Of a stretch of 64,000 nt of DNA, positions 17,133-25,268 are shown piece by piece. The first letter of the stretch is position 1. Each line of letters begins with the position of its first letter. This DNA comes from Sporolactobacillus shoreicorticis. Lineage in GTDB: Bacteria > Bacillota > Bacilli > Bacillales > Sporolactobacillaceae. Made by a program: the position numbers and the translations under genes. Under the pieces are notes generated by a model. That model ran no database searches and was not told the DNA's origin. It worked only from the letters and a program-made list of their open reading frames with translations. The stretch covers positions 23,845 through 87,844 of the forward strand of contig NZ_JAMXWM010000016.1 in the NCBI RefSeq assembly GCF_024125445.1, in the 5' to 3' direction.

Positions 17133-17146
17133 ATATAGCGCTTACA
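17133..17146 (-). promoter_or_regulatory. cre site 1 of the aco operon
   Basis: TGTAAGCGCTATAT on the minus strand matches the CcpA cre consensus at 13 of 14 positions. It lies between the promoter and the acoA ribosome site. Confidence 0.65.
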
Positions 17147-17166
17147 AAATAGAGCAGACAAATAAA

Positions 17167-17180
17167 TGTAAGCGTTTTCT
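17167..17180 (+). promoter_or_regulatory. cre site 2 of the aco operon
   Basis: TGTAAGCGTTTTCT is a full match to TGWAARCGYTWWCW. It lies about 10-23 bases downstream of the acoA -10 element, where CcpA would act as a roadblock. Confidence 0.75.
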
Positions 17181-17189
17181 TACGAATTA

Positions 17190-17218
17190 ATGATACACTT
17201 TTTGCACGCAATATGCAA
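17190..17218 (-). promoter_or_regulatory. probable sigma A promoter of acoA
   Basis: Minus strand: TTGCAT (17213-17218), 17 bases, TATCAT (17190-17195). The -10 is five of six, the -35 only three of six. Confidence 0.5.
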
Positions 17219-17247
17219 AATATATAAATATTCATCTAAAAAAATGC

Positions 17248-18030
17248 TTATTTCATATTAATAATACGTCCGAAAATTTTCTCAAACACTCCGGGCATTA
17301 ATTGATACAGCTTTGCACCCATCCCCATGTACCAAGGAAGATTAATTTCCCTCTTATTTCTTTCAATTGCTCGAATCACTTTTTCCGCTACAGTGCGGGC
17401 ATCAAGCATAAAGCGTCCTGCCTTTTCCAAATAATGTCCTGAAGGATCGGCAAGCTTTAGAAATGGAGTACGAATCGGACCAGGATTCACAACAATTACG
17501 CGGATCCCTTTCTTCGCTACCTCCATCCTCAACCCATTCGAGAAACCGATTACCGCATGCTTTGTTGCACCATAGACGACTGACTTTGATGTCGTTATGA
17601 TTCCTGCAAGCGACGCAATGTTAACGACACACCCATGTTTTTGTTGCATCATTGATGAAAGAACTGCCTGAGTGCAGTGAATAAGTCCTTGTACATTAAC
17701 CGCAAACATTTGATCAATCATTCCGGAGTCCATTTCCGAAAATAATTCGAATTTTCCAACTCCCGCACAATTAATTAGTACGTCGATACGGTGGAAACGT
17801 GAAATAATTTTTTTTACGATCAAGTGAATCGAATCGATGTCGGTTAAGTCAAATAAATAATAATCAGCCAAGCCGCCTTCAATATTAATTTGTCTCTGTA
17901 ATTCGGCTAGTTTCTCTACATTGCGGGCAAGAAGCACAACTTGAGCACCTTTTGAAGCAAACAAACGTGCAAGTTCACTTCCAACCCCGCTCGAGGCACC
18001 GGTAATTACAATTATTTTATTTTGAAACAT
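17248..18030 (-). CDS. short-chain dehydrogenase/reductase, YqjQ-like
   Basis: NAD(P)-dependent oxidoreductase of the classical SDR family, 260 residues. The cofactor loop TGASSGVG is at 10-17, NCAG at 87-90 (replacing the usual NNAG) and the catalytic set is S140, Y153 and K157. The C-terminal part (INLPWYMGMGAKLYQLMPG, near the end) resembles YqjQ and other lipid-directed SDRs, so the substrate may be hydrophobic; this is inference. The ATG at 18030 follows GAGGGAG. It is a single gene with a perfect TATAAT -10 at 18077-18082 but a weak -35. Confidence 0.85.
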   Translation of the reverse strand: MFQNKIIVITGASSGVGSELARLFASKGAQVVLLARNVEKLAELQRQINIEGGLADYYLFDLTDIDSIHLIVKKIISRFHRIDVLINCAGVGKFELFSEMDSGMIDQMFAVNVQGLIHCTQAVLSSMMQQKHGCVVNIASLAGIITTSKSVVYGATKHAVIGFSNGLRMEVAKKGIRVIVVNPGPIRTPFLKLADPSGHYLEKAGRFMLDARTVAEKVIRAIERNKREINLPWYMGMGAKLYQLMPGVFEKIFGRIINMK

Positions 18031-18361
18031 AAATGATACTCCCTCAGTTTTAAATCTTCATTGTCTACACAAGACTATTATAATAACATTGCATTTAATA
18101 GAAAACATACTTTCTCTCCGTTTCAGATGCTAATCAATCGGATTTATTCACAATTATCTAAATAGAATAAAAAAAGAAAATCAACATGAAAAAACTCAAT
18201 AAATGAAGAATATCGGGTATAAAGTCATGAAAAATAGTGACTAAATTGTTGAAATTGAAAAGGCTTACACAAATAAAAGAATATTTTTAATATTTAGTTG
18301 TAACTTTTACTGACATGATATGTTATAATTACTTCATCAAAAAAAAGGGGGCATTAACTTA
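18031..18361. promoter_or_regulatory. divergent control region of the SDR gene and amtB
   Basis: The minus side holds the SDR promoter (-10 at 18077-18082). The plus side is AT-rich and holds the GlnR/TnrA box and amtB promoter described separately. No reading frame of interest. Confidence 0.6.
18299..18315 (+). promoter_or_regulatory. GlnR/TnrA box of amtB
   Basis: TGTAA-N7-TGACA fits the nitrogen-control consensus TGTNA-N7-TNACA exactly. It ends 8 bases before the TATAAT at 18324-18329 and so covers the -35 region. Confidence 0.8.
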
Positions 18362-19624
18362 ATGAAACCAACAGATGCAATAACAGTAAGTCTGGATTCT
18401 TTATGGGTTATGGTTGCAGCAATTTTAGTTCTCCTTATGCAAGCCGGATTCGCATTTCTCGAAGCAGGTTCACTGCGCAGCAAAAATGCGGGCCACATTA
18501 CAGGAAAGCAGATTATTACACTCGGCGTTTCCTCAATCGTTTTTTGGGCAGTTGGTTACGGGGTCGCTTTTGGCGATGGTAATGCATTTATTGGCGGTTC
18601 TAAATTTTTCCTGAGCGGCGTCCCAAGCGGTTATGATTCGATTTTCTTCCTTTTCCAACTGGCGTTTGCCGCTGTTTCGCTGGCAATTGCCTGGGGTGGT
18701 TTTGCCGAACGCGCCAAGCTGTCTGTGTATTTTATTTTCGGAACGATTTTCGTTGCGATCATTTATCCGGTCGTTGGTCACTGGGTATGGGGCGGCGGCT
18801 GGTTAAGCACGCTTGGCATGCAAGACTTTGCCGGATCGACAGTCGTTCACCTTCAGGGTGCGACAGCCGCATTAATCGGAACCCTTCTCCTCGGACCTAG
18901 AATTGGTAAGTTTGTCGATGGAAAAGCAAAAACAATTCCTGCTCACAGCATTCCATTTGTATATCTCGGTACATTTATTCTGTGGATCGGCTGGTTCGGA
19001 TTCAACGCCGGCAGTACCGTATCAACCGGTGTTGCAACGAAAGGCTACGGACAGTTCTTCGGCTATGTTGCGCTGACCACCAATCTGGCGGCGGCAGCAG
19101 GTGCACTTGGAGCGTTGTTTGCAGCGATGATCCTCTCTAAAAAGGCTGATATTGGCGCAATGTGTAATGGCGTGCTGGCTGCTCTAGTTGCCATCACTGC
19201 ATCCTGTGCATTTGTCGAACCTTGGGCAGCAATCGTTATTGGAGCTGTTGCCGGTGCGTTTACTTACTGGACTTCAATTTTCCTTGAAAGCAAAGGTCTT
19301 GACGATCCGATCTATGCATTTTCCGTACATGGCATCTCCGGTGTTATCGGTACTCTTTCAACCGGACTCTTCGCCGCTCCGAAGCTTGTTGCCCTTGCCG
19401 GCGTCGGCAAGGCGGGACTTTTCTACGGCGGTGGCCTGCATCAATTAGGTGTTCAGGCACTCGGCGTTATCGCTGCATTTGCTTTTGTTGCTATTGCTTC
19501 ACTGATTGTGCTTTCGATCATGAAAGCAACGATGGGACTCCGTGTATCTGCTGAAGCCGAAAAGGCAGGACTTGATATCAGCGAACATGGTGCATACGGT
19601 TACGGTGAAACAGAAGCAAAATAA
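18362..19624 (+). CDS. amtB: ammonium transporter AmtB
   Basis: Amt/Rh-family channel that brings ammonium into the cell. The 420 residues have about eleven membrane helices and both pore histidines of the twin-His motif (VVHLQGATAALIGT and FSVHGISGVIGTLSTG). The N terminus lacks a cleavable signal. The ATG at 18362 follows AAAGGGGGC. A GlnR/TnrA box lies over the promoter. In most Bacilli the PII gene glnK follows amtB; here a strong terminator follows 36 bases after the stop and no PII gene is present. Confidence 0.95.
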   Translation: MKPTDAITVSLDSLWVMVAAILVLLMQAGFAFLEAGSLRSKNAGHITGKQIITLGVSSIVFWAVGYGVAFGDGNAFIGGSKFFLSGVPSGYDSIFFLFQLAFAAVSLAIAWGGFAERAKLSVYFIFGTIFVAIIYPVVGHWVWGGGWLSTLGMQDFAGSTVVHLQGATAALIGTLLLGPRIGKFVDGKAKTIPAHSIPFVYLGTFILWIGWFGFNAGSTVSTGVATKGYGQFFGYVALTTNLAAAAGALGALFAAMILSKKADIGAMCNGVLAALVAITASCAFVEPWAAIVIGAVAGAFTYWTSIFLESKGLDDPIYAFSVHGISGVIGTLSTGLFAAPKLVALAGVGKAGLFYGGGLHQLGVQALGVIAAFAFVAIASLIVLSIMKATMGLRVSAEAEKAGLDISEHGAYGYGETEAK

Positions 19625-19660
19625 TCTGCCTACTTAATGAAACATCGATGTACATGAAAA

Positions 19661-19694
19661 AATAAGGCTCCCTTTTCTGGGAGTCTTATTTTTT
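19661..19694 (+). terminator. terminator of amtB
   Basis: 12-bp stem (arms 19661-19672 and 19679-19690, one G-U pair), 6-base loop, then a T run. Confidence 0.85.
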
Positions 19695-19765
19695 ACTTTG
19701 GTCAGGCACACACATAGATCGAATGCTTAAATTACAATTATTCCCGAATGACAAATCCTTTTTTA

Positions 19766-20701
19766 TCAATGCCGTGATTGATACTTTAATTCATAAGTCC
19801 ACAAATCATGAGCGAGAAAAGTAATCGGGAAAATTGCTTTTGCTTCGTCAAGCAGTGCCGATTGCTTTTTTTTCTGATATCTTGAACTTAAATGAGTTAG
19901 AATCAACGCCTTCGCTTGTGCATGATCTGCTGTTGATGCGGCCTGCAAGGATGTAGAGTGGTGATAATCATGAGCAAGCTGATCACAATTACCGCTGAAT
20001 GTCGCTTCATGAATAAGCAGATCTGCATTTTTAGCAAGATGCAAGGACATCTCACAGGGCCTCGTGTCGCCTAAGATCGTGATTGTTCGTCCCTTACGCC
20101 GCTTGCCGATAAAAGCGGCCGTATCCAAAACGCGTCCGTCCGGCAGCGTAACGCTTTCCTGCTCTTTTATTTTCTTGTAGATAGGGCCCGGACGTACACC
20201 GAAATTCAATAGCTTGTCCACAAGCAATTCTCCAGGCTGATCTTTTTCAGTGATCCGATAACCATAGGTTTTTATGCCATGATCCAATTCGCCTGCATCT
20301 ACAATAAAATGATCATTCTCATACACAGTACGTTCTGAATCAATTTCATATACATTAACCGAGTAACAGAGATGTGTTCCGGAAACTCGAAGTGATGTTT
20401 CTATATAGTCCCTTAACCCTTTTGGACCAATGAGAGTTAACGGTGTAAGTGCCCCTTGAAAAGATCGGCTGCCAAGTATACCCGGCAAACCGAAAAGATG
20501 ATCCCCATGTAAGTGTGTGATAAAAATTACAGATAACTTCGTCAATTTAACTGACGTATAAAGAATCTGTCGTTGAGTCCCCTCACCACAATCAAAAAGC
20601 CATAAATCGCCATCATATTCTGGAAAGTTCACGGCTAATGACGTAACATTTCGTTCCTTCGCCGGCATCCCCGCACCTGTTCCTAAAAATGTAAACCTCA
20701 T
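19766..20701 (-). CDS. rnz: ribonuclease Z
   Basis: Zinc-dependent tRNA 3'-processing endonuclease (metallo-beta-lactamase fold). The 311 residues open with MRFTFLGTGAGMPAKERNVTS and contain the zinc motif HLHGDH (63-68), ILGDTRPC, HEATFSG and LTHLSSRYQ. I start at ATG 20701, which matches the family N terminus; a TTG three codons upstream is possible. It is separated from dinB by about 60 bases on the same strand. Confidence 0.94.
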   Translation of the reverse strand: MRFTFLGTGAGMPAKERNVTSLAVNFPEYDGDLWLFDCGEGTQRQILYTSVKLTKLSVIFITHLHGDHLFGLPGILGSRSFQGALTPLTLIGPKGLRDYIETSLRVSGTHLCYSVNVYEIDSERTVYENDHFIVDAGELDHGIKTYGYRITEKDQPGELLVDKLLNFGVRPGPIYKKIKEQESVTLPDGRVLDTAAFIGKRRKGRTITILGDTRPCEMSLHLAKNADLLIHEATFSGNCDQLAHDYHHSTSLQAASTADHAQAKALILTHLSSRYQKKKQSALLDEAKAIFPITFLAHDLWTYELKYQSRH

Positions 20702-20764
20702 TCTATCCAATCCACCCTTTATACCACTAACTACACATATTTTTAACCTTTTGTTTTACGATTT

Positions 20765-21976
20765 TTACATTCCAAATGAATCTCCCATTCGTTTCTTATC
20801 AAGCAAGCGCGTTGCCGGCAGCAAAGTTTCTTCTCCAAATTGGTCGTTGATTTGATCAACTAAATTGATCAGACGCTCAGACTGAGCATCCTTCTGGTAC
20901 GAAAACAAATCGAGCTGTTTCGTCGAAGCGCTCACGGATTGAAAAGAGGCAAGCGTAATGCCAAGCAAGCGAACAGCATCTCCTTTCCAATTGGAACGAA
21001 AGACAGAAAATGCAAGATTCTCAATTTCTTCCAAGCTGCGCAACGGTTGTACCGTTGTTTTATGTCTTGTAACCGTAGTCCAATCATAATAACGGATCAT
21101 CACAATAAGTTCGTAGCTGGCCACATGTTCTTTCTTTAACTGAAAAGCTAATTTAGCCGATAACTGATGCAGCGTATCTTGAATTATTTTCAGTGATCGT
21201 GTGTCCTGAGACAGAGTCACTGAATGTCCGATGTTTTTATAACGCTCCCAGGCACTTGGATCAACTGAACGATCGTCCTGTCCATTGGCTAATTCAAAAA
21301 GTCTGCGGCCATTTGCTCCAAAATGTCGTTCAACAAGAATCGGATCATGATTTGCAAGATCTCCGATTGTCACGATACCTTCCGAATTAAATTTCTGTTC
21401 TGTTTTCGGTCCAACACCATGCATTTTACCAATAGGCAACGACCATAGCAGATCCGCCAACTGTCGTTTTCGAATGACTGTCATACCCATTGGTTTTTTC
21501 ATATTCGATGCCATTTTTGCGAGAAACTTATTAGGCGCGATACCAATACTGCACGGCAAATGAAGCTCACTGACGATCCTGTTTTGGATATTGCCTGCAA
21601 GCTTCAAAGGATGTATTTTATTCTGGGCACTCACGTCAAGATAACCTTCATCAATGGACGCTTTTTCGACCAATGGAGTATATTCTGTAAGCATTTCGAA
21701 TAGTTGATCCGAAGTTCGGCGATACAGGGAAAAATCAGGATGACGCACAACGAGGTTCGGACACAGTTTTTTCGCCTCACGAACCGTCATTGTTGTCTGC
21801 ACCCCTCTTTTTCTTGCCTCATAACTGCTCGTCACAATGATGCCATGCCGTTCCTCCGTCTTTCCAGCGATCGCGAGCGGCTGTTCTTTTAGTTCCGGAT
21901 GATTGGCGATTTCAACTGAGGCGTAGAAGCTGTTCATATCAATATGAAAGATGATTCTTGCGCTTGTCATCACCAT
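20765..21976 (-). CDS. dinB: Y-family DNA polymerase IV
   Basis: Translesion polymerase. The 403 residues carry the catalytic carboxylates in FHIDMNSFYASVE and ASIDEGYLDVS, the palm and fingers segments, the helix-hairpin-helix thumb (MHGVGPKTEQKFNSEGIVTIGDL) and a little-finger domain. SIDEGYLD replaces the commoner SIDEAYLD; the catalytic D and E are unchanged. A beta-clamp-type peptide (KQLDLF) lies in the C-terminal part. The ATG at 21976 follows AAGGCGG. Confidence 0.93.
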   Translation of the reverse strand: MVMTSARIIFHIDMNSFYASVEIANHPELKEQPLAIAGKTEERHGIIVTSSYEARKRGVQTTMTVREAKKLCPNLVVRHPDFSLYRRTSDQLFEMLTEYTPLVEKASIDEGYLDVSAQNKIHPLKLAGNIQNRIVSELHLPCSIGIAPNKFLAKMASNMKKPMGMTVIRKRQLADLLWSLPIGKMHGVGPKTEQKFNSEGIVTIGDLANHDPILVERHFGANGRRLFELANGQDDRSVDPSAWERYKNIGHSVTLSQDTRSLKIIQDTLHQLSAKLAFQLKKEHVASYELIVMIRYYDWTTVTRHKTTVQPLRSLEEIENLAFSVFRSNWKGDAVRLLGITLASFQSVSASTKQLDLFSYQKDAQSERLINLVDQINDQFGEETLLPATRLLDKKRMGDSFGM

Positions 21977-22011
21977 TCGCCGCCTTATTCGTACATCATT
22001 CTTTCTTAAGA

Positions 22012-23133
22012 TTAATCTTTTTCAACCGCTTGATCAACTAAAGCAAGAACGAGTTCAGTTGTTTTTGCTAATTCCTTAATTGCAATTTTTTCTTTGACTG
22101 TATGAATGTTTTCATAACCGACACCTAAATTGACTGTTGGTATTCCTTTGCTGCAAAATACATTTGCGTCGCTCCCACCGCCGCTTTGGAACAAATGCGG
22201 TGTTCTGCCAACTGCTTCAATCGCCCTTGATGCAAGCCGCACCACAGCATCCTCACTGCCGAATTTGTATCCTGGATACATGAAATCAACATGAACCTCG
22301 GCTTTTCCTCCCATTTTCATGGCAGTATCCTCAAAGGCTCCATTCATTTTCATAATCTGCGTCTCCATTTTTTCTTTAACCAGTGAACGAGTTTCCGCAA
22401 TCACTTTAACGTAATCACAGACAATGTTTGTCGCTTTACCACCTTCAAAGCTGCCAATGTTTGCGGTTGTATCATTATCGATTCGACCGAGTGGCATTTT
22501 TGCAATAGCTTTAGCTGCCAATGTAATTGCCGATACACCTTTTTCCGGTTCAATACCGGCATGTGCCGGTTTTCCGAATAGATCAACCGCGAGTTTTGCT
22601 TGATAGGGCGCTGCAACTACTACATCCCCGACAGGTCCGTCGCTATCGAGAACAAAACCATAATCAGCATGAACCAAAGACATGTCAAGCGCTTTTACTC
22701 CGAGCAAACCAGACTCCTCGCCAATAGTAATAATGAACTGAACCTCGGCATGTTGCTGCTGTTCTTCATTCATTGTTTGAATGGCCTCTAGTATTGCTGC
22801 TATGCCCGCTTTATCGTCAGATCCGAGAATCGTTGTTCCATCTGAAGTAATATAGCCATCTTTAATTACCGGCTCAACACCTTTTCCCGGAAGTACCGTA
22901 TCCATATGCGTACCAAGAAAAATCACTGTTCCCTTTTTTGTTCCGCGAAGTGTGCAGACTAAAATGTTCGCACCATGACCGGTTTTTCTTTTTGCCTGAT
23001 CCTCTTTAACCTCCAGCCCGAGTGCTTCACATTTTCGCTTGAGCAGTTCAAAAATCTTGCCTTCGTCGCCGGTTTCGGAATCAATACGAACCAGTTCACT
23101 AAAGGTGTTCACTAAACGTGCTTCATTGATCAA
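22012..23133 (-). CDS. M20-family peptidase, YqjE type (tripeptidase T-like)
   Basis: Zinc di-metal peptidase of 373 residues. Metal ligands are recognisable in GTHMDTV (His, with the Asp two residues later), SDDKAG (bridging Asp), GEESGL (catalytic Glu, metal Glu), DSDG and the late His in NIHTVKEKI. A lid/dimerisation domain occupies the middle (GKPAHAGIEPEKGVSAI). The whole protein aligns by eye with B. subtilis YqjE. The start is TTG at 23133, after GAGGG, giving MINEARLVNTF as in YqjE. Confidence 0.88.
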   Translation of the reverse strand: MINEARLVNTFSELVRIDSETGDEGKIFELLKRKCEALGLEVKEDQAKRKTGHGANILVCTLRGTKKGTVIFLGTHMDTVLPGKGVEPVIKDGYITSDGTTILGSDDKAGIAAILEAIQTMNEEQQQHAEVQFIITIGEESGLLGVKALDMSLVHADYGFVLDSDGPVGDVVVAAPYQAKLAVDLFGKPAHAGIEPEKGVSAITLAAKAIAKMPLGRIDNDTTANIGSFEGGKATNIVCDYVKVIAETRSLVKEKMETQIMKMNGAFEDTAMKMGGKAEVHVDFMYPGYKFGSEDAVVRLASRAIEAVGRTPHLFQSGGGSDANVFCSKGIPTVNLGVGYENIHTVKEKIAIKELAKTTELVLALVDQAVEKD

Positions 23134-23185
23134 AAAAATCCCTCATTTCTTGAACCTTTCACTATATCATAACATATTGCTCCTA

Positions 23186-23215
23186 TTGAAAAGTTTAACC
23201 AAGATCTACTATAAT
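23186..23215 (+). promoter_or_regulatory. promoter of the 35-codon membrane peptide
   Basis: TTGAAA (23186-23191), 18 bases, TATAAT (23210-23215), pointing at the small frame from 23251. Confidence 0.6.
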
Positions 23216-23250
23216 AGACAAGTATCAAGGAAGGAAGGGATTTTTGTACA

Positions 23251-23358
23251 ATGTCAAAAAAGTTGTTTCGAATTGTTATTTATATATTGATTGCCACACT
23301 GTTGCTTTCAACCATATCTGCCTTTATTGTCTCTATTCTTAACGAGGCTCTCAATTAA
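23251..23358 (+). CDS. 35-residue membrane peptide, Prli42-like
   Basis: A short frame with its own promoter and purine-rich AAGGAAGGAAGGG upstream, though the spacing to the ATG is long (about 12 bases). The product begins MSKKLFRIVIYILIATLLL: a basic N terminus, then one membrane helix containing LLLST, ending NEALN. The layout and the IVIYxxI...LLST pattern recall Prli42, the miniprotein that anchors the stressosome to the membrane in Listeria. I rate that identification as tentative. Its last eight bases overlap the convergent histidine kinase stop. Confidence 0.55.
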   Translation: MSKKLFRIVIYILIATLLLSTISAFIVSILNEALN

Positions 23359-24445
23359 CCAGTGTTGATTCATTCATGTTTCTTTGCTGCAATGTTACGA
23401 AGAAGGTTGTTCCTTTTCCATATTCGCTCGTCACATGAATTTCTCCATGATGCAGATCGACGATTTTTTTAACAATCGATAAGCCAAGTCCGTTTCCGCC
23501 GCGCTTTGCCGTTCTGGAACGATCTGCCTTATAGAAGCGTTCAAACAAATGAACAAAGTCTTCTTTTTTAATCCCTATTCCTGTGTCTGACAACCGAAAT
23601 TGTACTTCACTGTTTTTCTCCTTCAGTTCGACCGTTATTTCTCCATGATCCGGAGTGAACTTAATGCTGTTATGGATTAAATTCATCCACACTTGATTCA
23701 TTAATTCATGATCGGCATAAACAGAGGCAGGCGCTAATTTAATCGTTAAAGTCAATTTTTTTGAACTCCATTGCGGTTCCAAAGTAAGCAGACATGAGCG
23801 GATTTGCCGGTCTGCCCGGTAGTGTTCAAGCTTCAACGGCTGCCGATCATTTTCCAATGCGGTTAATTTTAGCAGGCTGTCACTCAGTTTGGAAAGCCGA
23901 TCCGCCTCTGTCTGAATAATATTCAAATAATGTTCGCGTTTTTCATCGGACAAGTGTTTGTCCTCAAGCGCGCGCGCGAATCCTTTGATTGAGGTAAGAG
24001 GCGACTGTATTTCATGGGACACATTAGAAATGAATTCCTGACGCACTTGCTCAAGCTGCCCCAGTTCTTTGGCCATATAGTCCACACTTTCCACGAGCTG
24101 GACGAAAGGATTAGCACGGTTTTTTCCATCTCCGGGAAGGGCAACATCAAGCTTTATTTCAAAATTTCCCTTCGCCATCTGTTTCAGTGCTTGAATAATT
24201 GTCTGAAAATAGGACAGGCGTTTCGGCGTTAAATGCCTGGTAATCAATGATATGACCAGGCCAAAGAAAAGCAGGCCGAGCAGTGCGCTCGCCAGATGCA
24301 CAGCAAGCGGTGACAAATGAAGCGAAGCATAGTGCAGAATAAAACGAATCAAGAAATAGAAAACAGTCCATAATACCGTAAGTGAAGCGAGCATGCCGAT
24401 AATCACTGTCAGCGATTTGATACAGTTTATCACTCGATTTTTCAT
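23351..24445 (-). CDS. two-component sensor histidine kinase
   Basis: Membrane sensor kinase of about 364 residues: two N-terminal helices (about 10-38 and 48-70) with a very short outside loop, a HAMP-like linker, a HisKA domain with SHEIQSPLTSIKG, and an ATPase domain with the N box (LIHNSIKF), DTGIGI, FERFYKADRS and GNGLGLSIV. The HisKA motif has Q rather than L/R/M after HEI. The short sensor loop suggests it senses within or at the membrane. The ATG at 24445 overlaps the regulator stop (ATGA), so translation is coupled. I cannot name the stimulus; HssS/YkoH-like kinases look similar. Confidence 0.88.
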   Translation of the reverse strand: MKNRVINCIKSLTVIIGMLASLTVLWTVFYFLIRFILHYASLHLSPLAVHLASALLGLLFFGLVISLITRHLTPKRLSYFQTIIQALKQMAKGNFEIKLDVALPGDGKNRANPFVQLVESVDYMAKELGQLEQVRQEFISNVSHEIQSPLTSIKGFARALEDKHLSDEKREHYLNIIQTEADRLSKLSDSLLKLTALENDRQPLKLEHYRADRQIRSCLLTLEPQWSSKKLTLTIKLAPASVYADHELMNQVWMNLIHNSIKFTPDHGEITVELKEKNSEVQFRLSDTGIGIKKEDFVHLFERFYKADRSRTAKRGGNGLGLSIVKKIVDLHHGEIHVTSEYGKGTTFFVTLQQRNMNESTLVN

Positions 24446-25116
24446 AGGCACTCTACCAGTCGATATCCGATTCCCCGAACAGTTTTAATTTTAAATCCGC
24501 ATTGCTGTTCATCAAAGCGCTCGCGCAACCTCTTGATATGCACATCAATCGTGCGCTCGTCTCCCCCATAGTCATAACCCCAAATGTTTTCGATTAAGTC
24601 ATCTCGAGTAAATGTGCGCCCAGGTGTTCCTGCGAGCATAAAGAGCAGTTCAAACTCTTTCATCGGAATCATAATATGCGCACTTCCCTGTGAAATCGTA
24701 TAGGATTTTTGATCTAAGATCAGTCTGCCGATCCGCACTTGCTGCGAAACAGCAACTTGATAGCGCTTAATCAAAGCCTTCACACGCATGACAAGCTCAA
24801 TAGGTTCAAAAGGTTTAACCAGATAATCATCCGCCCCCAGTTCAAAGCCCTTAACCTTCTGCATCGTTTCTCCTTTCGCCGTCAGCATTAAAATCGGAAT
24901 CTGCTGTGTGCGGCGCACTTCACGGCAGAAGGTCCATCCGTCCATCTCAGGCATCATAATATCTAAAATAATAAGTACAATCGATTCTTGATCAAGTATT
25001 GTTAATGCCTGCTTCCCGTTTTCTGCTTCAATGCAGGGCAAGTTTTCATTTTCTAGAAACACAGTCACTAACTCGCGAATATGCGGATCATCGTCAATAA
25101 CGAGTATTTTGTTCAC
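24442..25116 (-). CDS. OmpR-family response regulator
   Basis: Transcription factor partner of the adjacent kinase. The 224 residues hold a receiver domain (acidic pocket DDD at 8-10, phospho-Asp in LIILDIMMPEMDG, Thr in MLTAKG, Lys in YLVKPFEP) and a winged-helix DNA-binding domain (FTRDDLIENIWGYDYGGDERTIDVHIKRLRERF). The GTG at 25116 follows AAGGAGCTG. No transporter or other obvious target gene adjoins the pair. Confidence 0.92.
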   Translation of the reverse strand: MNKILVIDDDPHIRELVTVFLENENLPCIEAENGKQALTILDQESIVLIILDIMMPEMDGWTFCREVRRTQQIPILMLTAKGETMQKVKGFELGADDYLVKPFEPIELVMRVKALIKRYQVAVSQQVRIGRLILDQKSYTISQGSAHIMIPMKEFELLFMLAGTPGRTFTRDDLIENIWGYDYGGDERTIDVHIKRLRERFDEQQCGFKIKTVRGIGYRLVECL

Positions 25117-25268
25117 GGTTTCTTCAGCTCCTTTTCACACAACCTTGTTATGTACAGTGTGCATGCAAACTGTGAACGGAAAATGAATCAATGAGCGCTG
25201 ATAAAGATTATAACGCATAGTAATTCCAAATGCATCTCAGAAATCGTGTACTTCCCTATTTATCTATT

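Noticed and set aside
17100..17240. Sigma 54 promoter for acoA
   Set aside because: No GG-N10-GC pair with the right flanks; a sigma A-like promoter with cre sites fits better.
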